In this document: piece after piece, positions 57,416 through 64,000 of the stretch
Numbering within the stretch: the stretch's first letter is position 1
How the letters are laid out: each line of letters starts with the position of its first letter
Source of the DNA: Reticulitermes speratus
Lineage: Eukaryota > Arthropoda > Insecta > Blattodea > Rhinotermitidae
Direction of reading: 5' to 3'
Length of the DNA: 64,000 nt
NCBI GenBank assembly: GCA_021186555.1
Contig: JAJKFL010000042.1
Span: 24,489,521 to 24,553,520 of the forward strand
Made by a program: the position numbers and the translations under genes
Notes under the pieces: model-generated
The model's input: only the letters and a program-made list of their open reading frames with translations
Databases searched by the model: none
What the model was told of the DNA's origin: nothing

Positions 57416-58682
57416 GTGCCAAACATGTTCATTGCACTAGAATTTAGACTGATGAAATTGAAACCACTATTGTGAATGCTTTCATATCGTCATCGGTGCT
57501 AGAATTATCATTGTGCACTTTATTCTTTAACATGTCCGACAAGTAAAAAAATTGATTGCATAGGTTTATATGTGGCGAATGAGAGTATTACAATTACCTG
57601 CCTATTATTCTGTCGCATAGACTTGTTTGCGGTACGAGTGGTTGCAGTGTCTTGCTGAAAACAGGCATGGATTCTTTCCTGATCGGATAGGTGTTCAAAA
57701 TATGGTGCCGGAATATGTGTAGGGTTGTGAATTATGGTGTCAAAAATGGTCGAATAATTCTAGTTGAACTCAAGACAAACCGCACACCGTGATTTCGCTT
57801 GTGCACTGATATGAGAGCCGCTTCGTCGCCAAACAATGATTGTGGGGCCTATTCTCCATCATGCACCACATGAAGGTGCCAGTCGAAAAAATTCAGTCTT
57901 CCTTCACGATTTACGTCATAGATTTCACGAACCACAATTTCGTTATATGGATGCAAATGCAGCAGCAAGTTGTTGTGTTCTGTGCTGCTGCCTGTTCCTC
58001 GAACCTATTCGCATAATGACAAATTGTTTTCCTCTTTGGAACAGTCGCATTATGAAACTCGCGTCTGAATTTACATGGCATTTTTCGCGGGAATTGTATT
58101 TAGCGTATGTAACATACAAAAACGGGGGTTGCTCCGCTGGAATTGCCTAGCTACTGCAGACGACTTCATAGAGAACTATCTGCGGTAAGCAGCATGGGAT
58201 CGAGCCAGTGAGTGGGCTGGGCGTATACCATAAGCGACACGGCGGGAAGTGATTAGCGGTTTTGGACATAAAATTAATAACCCTATAGATCTTCGTCAGA
58301 CTCGCAACTGTCATTTGTAAAGATTTTCTATACGGTGGATTTTTAACGAAATACATGGAAACGTTTTATGATTCTAGGTGTTGTCAGTGTTTTCATGTTG
58401 CTGCAAAAATACGGCTGCATCTAAAATAACTGAGCATTGGCTTTCGTCTTTCATTTATTTTTGGTTTTATTGTCGAAAAAATGCAGTTGACTTTAATTAT
58501 TTCAGGAAGTTTTCAGTGTAGAAAAGAGAATGCACAGTTATGTGAGCCACTAAATGTAAATGTCCGGTATGCAATTATAATGCATGGGCATTATTTTGTT
58601 TGACAACTCACATCACTACATCACTACATCACTACATCACGCATACCGTTTCCCATGAAGGCAGGCATTGCAGTGCTCACCG
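57416..58682. other. Intergenic DNA with a short tandem repeat
   Basis: 58611-58640 is an 8-bp repeat (CATCACTA)n. The 104-codon open frame at 57836-58150 has no recognisable domain. Confidence 0.4.
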
Positions 58683-58805
58683 CCACTCCAGTTTGCTGTG
58701 GTTTGGGGTCCACGCGTCTCAGTTCAGTGTGTTGCAGTTAATATTACGGTTACTCCCCATGTTAAAAGAACGTGCTGAAAATGTTTTCCTTGGGTTCGAA
58801 GACAG
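58683..58805 (+). repeat. Dispersed repeat fragment, copy 2
   Basis: GGGGTCCACG, TTCAGTGTGTTGCAGTTAAT and GTGCTGAAAATGT; partner of 57290-57415. Family unknown. Confidence 0.55.
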
Positions 58806-59870
58806 GCGTCACGTCTAACATCGAAGTTTTATAAGTTAAATGACCTGACGGGAAGTGACTAGGGACACATTTGTCTGATAAAATAATGTATATATATATA
58901 TATATATATGGCCCTAAAATACTCTTCCCAGCGTTGTCTTGATGATTTTACGGTCTGTGGGCTTAGGGTATACTGTCTATACTATTGTATTTTTACCCAG
59001 TCTATCTTTTCTATCGACATGGTGCATCTCTCATACATAGAAACTGGACCCGTTATATGACGTGATATCATGAGGACCGGTGAAGCCATTACATCACTGG
59101 TTAGTAACATATTTTCTTCTAAACATAGCTAAAACCCGTTATTTTTGAACCGAGAAAGGTGAAATACATCTTACGGAAGAAGAAATTATATTAAACTTTA
59201 ATTGTTCAATAACTTTTTTTTTCAATTTTCGTAAATTGTCGATCATCTGGGGAAACCTTTCCTTGAGATCGGGTATCGTGAACGTAAACCGTAAAATTTC
59301 CATGATTTGTTACTCATGTGAGCGCAACGTACATTTGACTCGCATAGCTGCGAAAATATATTGAGAAACACTCGAATGAAGTGTTTTGTTAATTGTATTT
59401 AGTGAATACACTACTAAATTAAGGATTGGCGATATATATATACTCGGAACAACATTATAGTAATAGATGGTCGATAATGACACATCTCGTGAAACAAATA
59501 ATTGTATTTAACTTCGATCATTTGGCATTCAAAAAGATTATAGTATTCAGTCAACAACAATCCGATTAAGTGGAATCTTGATGTTGAGGTTTACTAACCT
59601 TAACCGGTGATGTATTTTTACTTCTCAGTCTTTTTTCATTAAAAATAATAACAGTACGAGTATTTTAAGATACTTTTAAAATTTTTACACCACGCAAACT
59701 ATTAAGATTGCCACGTTTTTTAGCAACATGTTTACGTCACAAAATAAGCTGTGTCGTAACCATGGGAATCCGGTAACCATGAAAACGAAGTAAGTCCTAA
59801 TTTTAGTATGACGTAAATTGTTATTTTTGTTTGTGAATATGAAGTGTGTTTTGTAATTGTGGAAAGCTAT
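58806..59870. other. Intergenic DNA
   Basis: 58888-58909 is (TA)n. Otherwise featureless and AT-rich. Confidence 0.4.
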
Positions 59871-60630
59871 ATGAGGAGAAATACTATAAACAAGTGTCGT
59901 AGAAAATTTAGAAGTTGGTTTCCCGGTGTTTTAGTTTCTTCGAAATCAATGTACCGACTAGTGAACAAGTTTCGAATTACTGGTTTGTTGTTAAAGAGGA
60001 AGTGAGAGCGAACACTACTTATTCTTTCAGAAGAAACATTAGGTGATACTGGAGCGAGATTGGAAGCATCTCCAAGAAAATCTTCCGGGCGGTTAGCTGT
60101 GGAAACTGGTGTACCAGAGTAATGTTTTATTTTAAACCATACAAATTTACAGTTGTGCTAAAACTGCAGGATGCAGACTGTGTTGCGAGAGTGTGGTTTT
60201 TTTAACTGGTGAGCAGATAATAGCAGACTTAACACACGAGGTGCCATTACATGACATAAAAGCTTGAGTATGTTGTGCTGTCAGTGCGATAATAATGATC
60301 AGACCACCTTCTTGTTGGCCACAATGAATTCAGAAAGACACTTTGGACAAATTCTCGCACAATTTGTAGAAAATCTAAATGATAAAAAGGGGTCCTGGTT
60401 CATCCAGCATCATGATGCAACTGACCACACAGCCCGTAATTCAATGACCGCCTTACGTAACATTTGTGTGAACCGAATAATTACATCGTCCTTTGTGGTC
60501 TTTCCGTTCACACGATATGACGCCACGCGACTGTTTTTATGGGCAGGTCTGAAAGACAGCGCATGCAAAAATAGTCCATACACACAGAGGACGAACTAAA
60601 AGAAATCATCAGGTATATAGTATCGCCAAT
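59871..60630 (+). pseudogene. mariner/Tc1-type transposase relic
   Basis: N-terminal DNA-binding part: NKCRRKFRSWFPG, then LVNKFRITG, TGA near 60003, then GDTGARLEASPRKSSGRLA and LKPYKFTVVLKLQDAD. HEVPLHDIKA and CCAVSA follow near 60240-60290. The C-terminal catalytic part is MNSERHFGQILAQF, HHDATDHTARNSMTALR (second catalytic Asp), then a degraded FFLWG-type block (LFLWAGLKDS) and KNSPYT. The segment with the first catalytic Asp (an FTDEA-type motif) is missing. Frames change several times. Tc1-mariner enzymes insert at TA; terminal repeats were not found. Long dead. Confidence 0.8.
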
Positions 60631-62504
60631 TTTCAGACAGAAACGTAAATTGTTTTCAATAATTTGTTTGTCAGGTGTCGAGCATGTCTGAGACGTGGTC
60701 GTCATATCCATCACCTGCTTTACCATGCCGTTAGTTACATGAGTATTGAGTTGTACGGCTTGTTGGTGTATATTATGTGAGGGGGGTTTTAGATTCTGTG
60801 AGTGAGTTCCGCTTTTAGTGGACACTTCTAATGGATTTAATTCATGTATCTTATCTACAGCAGCACAGAAAACTTGTTCTGTTTTGCTATAGGCTCAGTT
60901 TTTGTTACCATGTATTTTTGTTTGTGTGCAAGACATGTGAATGTGTAATTATATAGATTAAAAACCAACACAGTACACTGTTTATAGGGAGGCACCCCTA
61001 ATTTTCTTCAATCAATCTCATACACGTTTCGACCCATGTGGGCCATTATCAAGGAGTTTCACGTAACAATGTAAGATAACTTGTAATCTGATTAAAGTAT
61101 TAGTTGTATGCTAACTTTTTAAAATAGTTTTACTGCCAGTAATCTTATGGGTGAAATACAGCTTTTTCTTAAAGTGATGATTTGGAATGTGAGCCAAAAC
61201 GTCCACAACGTCCACGTCAGAGTGCAAGTCCGTTGCTGGCAATTTGCCTGTAGCGTTGTAAGTCTCAGGGGCTGGGCTTTAAACTGTCAAAAACATTCTT
61301 GATGTCCGTGACCCGTGACAGCGAACGTGAACACGGCCACACAGAAGTGTCTCGGGACAGTGAACTGTTAGTGAAGTTTAGTAAATATTCTGTACGAGTA
61401 GTAAGAACATGTAGTGGTACGTTGTCATGTGAGTGTATTTTGTATAGACATTGCACGACTAATTGTTGTACTGTAAATGTAATTACAGACAGCAAGCGTA
61501 TTGCAGATCCAGGTCTTATGGGATATTACACCGTAGCTAGTGGTAAATTATACCGATGTTTTGGAGGAGCGTGATGCCACCATCTTCCATGTTAAGAAAT
61601 CCAAGAAAAGATTTTTGAGCACGGTGTAGTGTACCAGAGGACATTATTCTTTATCAGCACCGCCGTGAGAACCTCTGGTTTCGCAGTGTGTGTATCACTT
61701 ACGGTAGAGTACATATTGCGACGATTCGTTTTTTATCTTCATGTTCTTCACACAAATTACTGACGTAAATAATACATTATTTATCCAAATAAGTGAAGAA
61801 AGTATCACACCGATACATAAATTTACATCGATGTAGATTAAAATGATTTTTCTTACAATTAAAACACTTAAAATTATAATACACTCTAAACCATTTCTTC
61901 GGATCACCAGTGTAGCTTTTCCCAGACACATGATAGAAATGTAAGCTTGTACACTGACTCGCGTTATTTTGTGTGGAACGTATGATTAGTAATTGGATGT
62001 TTAAGACAGCCTGCTTCATCTAGCAGTTTTGGTTACTAGTATGAAGATTATTCGTAGTTCTAAGAGTTTACGGTAAATTTGATCATACCCTGCTACTCGA
62101 TTTGCACGTATTATTGTTACTACTAACGGGCCTTCAGTTAGTCCAGTTTAAATCTTGGTAATGTCGAGCATAGGCTCTCGTTTAAATGCCTACACGCATG
62201 CAAGGTATTTGTCAGAATGTTAAGTTGTAGATTAATGTGTAGAAGGGTAAGCATCGTGAGCGTGACTGCATTTGTCAGCGGGCCATCATACGAAATCACA
62301 CACTGAAGACGTTCAAGGTCATGTCTGTTGCGGGAAACAAGAGAAGACGAGCGGAGGGAAAGTGCTGAATACTTCCCAATTGTTTTAGTTGCGTTAGAGA
62401 TGTGTGATCACAAAAGGGAAAATCTCATCACTCAAGAAAACTGCTAGCACAATATATTCACCGCGATGAGAAGGTGTTTTTGTGTGTAATGCGAATTACT
62501 GATA
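60631..62504. other. Intergenic DNA
   Basis: Apart from the dispersed repeat near 60960-61065, no gene or RNA recognised. Confidence 0.4.
60960..61065 (-). repeat. Dispersed repeat with hammerhead-like motif
   Basis: Minus strand: CCTTGATAA, stem GGCCCA with TGGGTC, CGAAACGTGTATGAG, then TAGGGGTGCCTCCCTA and TGTGTTGG. The block after the hairpin has the same order as in 25870-26100 and the P-type 3' region. Confidence 0.5.
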
Positions 62505-62640
62505 CAGCCATGCTCTTAGCCGCTGGGTATGGGGATATTTCCTCGTGGGTTGAACGGCCTGGGCGTGAAAATGACCACTCATCTCCATCTGGTGCCTATA
62601 TTAACATTATGCGTGAAGGTGTACTTTCCACCCCGCGTAC
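62505..62640. repeat. Dispersed repeat fragment, unknown family
   Basis: Partner of 41420-41620: GTGAAAATGACCACTCATCT and nearby blocks in the same order. It lies inside a 109-codon open frame (62474-62803) that I do not consider a gene. Confidence 0.45.
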
Positions 62641-63381
62641 CGTGCATCTTCACTGCGGAGTGCTTAATGAACTGCAGGGACAACAAGTACCATTATCTCA
62701 TTTGACGGAGCATCGACGTTATATGAATTTAGTGTCAATTATGACCCCTGTTTTTGTCTTAAGGGGTCAAGAATTACCTCCGATTTGCCCTAGGAACCGA
62801 TAACTGAATGGAGTTGCTGGATATGAAGCATATCAGTTATTTTTGAGTATACACCAGGAGCTGAAGGCTTCCTTTTTATGGACTTGAATATGTGTTTGCA
62901 GCAGCTGATCAGGCGAAGGGGAAATTTTTCGTATGTTGATAGAGATTTAGAGAGTTGAAGTTTTCACTTTATCAGGTAGTTTGTTTTGGGATTTGCAGGT
63001 CTTTCGACGTATTTTGTAGGCCCTGCGATCATACTTGTTGTCTGAGTGCAGGAAATTCTTCCATGATTGAAACTACAATGACTGCAGTTTCGATGGGATG
63101 GCCAGTAGTCTGGTAATCTTTTGATTTCATTGGAATAGCCAGTTATCCTGTTTTAATAGTCTGATCATCAGGAACTGAAGGCGCCTTGTACCTGAGTGGC
63201 TGCTTGTAGTAGAGTCATTTTTTAGAAATTGGTATTCGCTCAGCAAGTCGAGACATTTTCAACTAGTACTGGACCCTGTACTTGTCCACATGAATTCTTC
63301 CACATTCTCAGACGCAGGTTATTTATGATTCATTTTAATAATATTTTCCTGATTGTCTTCATAACAGGAGAAGCAAAGTAC
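62641..63381. other. Intergenic DNA
   Basis: Nothing recognisable. Confidence 0.4.
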
Positions 63382-63666
63382 TTTTTTTTTACGCAGTGAA
63401 GGGCCCCGCAGCAGATGCTACGGACGCACCACAGCCTTAAGGCTTTTTGTGCAACCCTATGATGAAGATGAGCAGTCTTTTACAAAGTTTTACAAGTAAT
63501 GGAGCACCAGTGGAATGAAATTGATAGAGGAAAACCAACAACTCGGAGAAAAACCTGTCCCAGTGCCACTTTGTCCACCACAAACCCCACATGGACCGAC
63601 CCGGGATCGAACCCGGGCCTCCGCAGTGGAAGCCCAGCGACTAACCGCCTGAGCCATGGCACGGCC
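63382..63666 (-). mobile_element. SINE family A, complete copy
   Basis: Minus-strand copy with head GGCCGTGCCATGGCTCAGG, perfect B box (GGGTTCGATCCCGGG), family body and poly-T on the plus strand at the 3' end. AGCAAAGTACT (63372-63382) and AGCCAAGTACT (63668-63678) form an 11-bp duplication with one mismatch. Confidence 0.92.
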
Positions 63667-63678
63667 TAGCCAAGTACT

Positions 63679-64000
63679 ATGTGACAGTGTTTAACTCTTC
63701 ACAGTCAAGTTTTGTACATGGCAAAGTTTACCATTCTAACCGAATTATTATTACCATTTTCATGCAAAGTCTCGTTTCCGGTTTTAAAACATCGTATCTT
63801 AGTACTCTTGCATTGGTATCTACAAATAGTGTTAATCTGGTATGCAGACAATTGAGCGAATAAATATTCTAATTGTACGTAATTACTTTTAGTCGTAGAA
63901 GTTGCATTCGCGTTTAGAGCTACAGTACCACACCAACGAAATTTTAGTGACATACTTCCTATCGTTAACATGCGCTCTCCTTTCAACTTCTGGTCTGATA
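63679..64000. other. Intergenic DNA at window end
   Basis: No gene or repeat recognised. Confidence 0.4.

Overview
The window is animal nuclear DNA, most likely insect. The clues are GT-AG introns, AATAAA signals, tRNA-derived SINEs, R1-like non-LTR elements, P-type, mariner, pogo and hAT transposons, and very sparse coding. The antisense reading of one LINE remnant (28.4 kb) is a string I associate with cockroach and termite genomes, so Blattodea is my best but unproven guess. No bacterial or viral genes were seen.

Positions 1-23833 are one structure: a palindrome of P-element/THAP9-type transposons. Three copies lie head-to-tail on the minus strand (the first is cut by the window edge), then a 247-bp unique centre, then three copies head-to-tail on the plus strand. 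Each element is about 4.13 kb. Neighbours in an arm are separated by a 143-bp spacer, giving a 4273-bp period. The copies are nearly identical and share the same two coding lesions (a frame slip and an in-frame TGA), so one already-broken copy was amplified. Extra lesions are private to copies 2, 4 and 5.

Positions 23834-30100 hold a 5'-truncated LINE with a 13-bp target duplication, a LINE 3' remnant and hairpin-forming repeats. The one convincing host gene is at 30120-31835: a secreted, probably GPI-anchored leucine-rich-repeat protein whose coding region is one exon, preceded by a splice acceptor.

Positions 32000-43600 are repeat-rich intergenic DNA: several SINEs, and a decayed pogo/Tigger-like transposon (36994-39360) carrying a nested 402-bp hAT-type MITE with a perfect 8-bp target duplication. 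Positions 43614-46539 are a 2.9-kb minisatellite of a 19-bp unit, clean at its edges and full of one-base gaps in the middle.

Positions 46540-64000 are intergenic DNA with further SINEs, LINE 3' remnants, microsatellites and a mariner-type relic (59871-60630). Scattered through the window are short hairpins with a hammerhead-like core (CTGANGA, a stem, GAAA), some in a repeat family that is also found in the 3' part of every P-type copy.

The most unusual object is the palindromic array: an inverted pair of tandem transposon arrays, transcription of which could give long double-stranded RNA.
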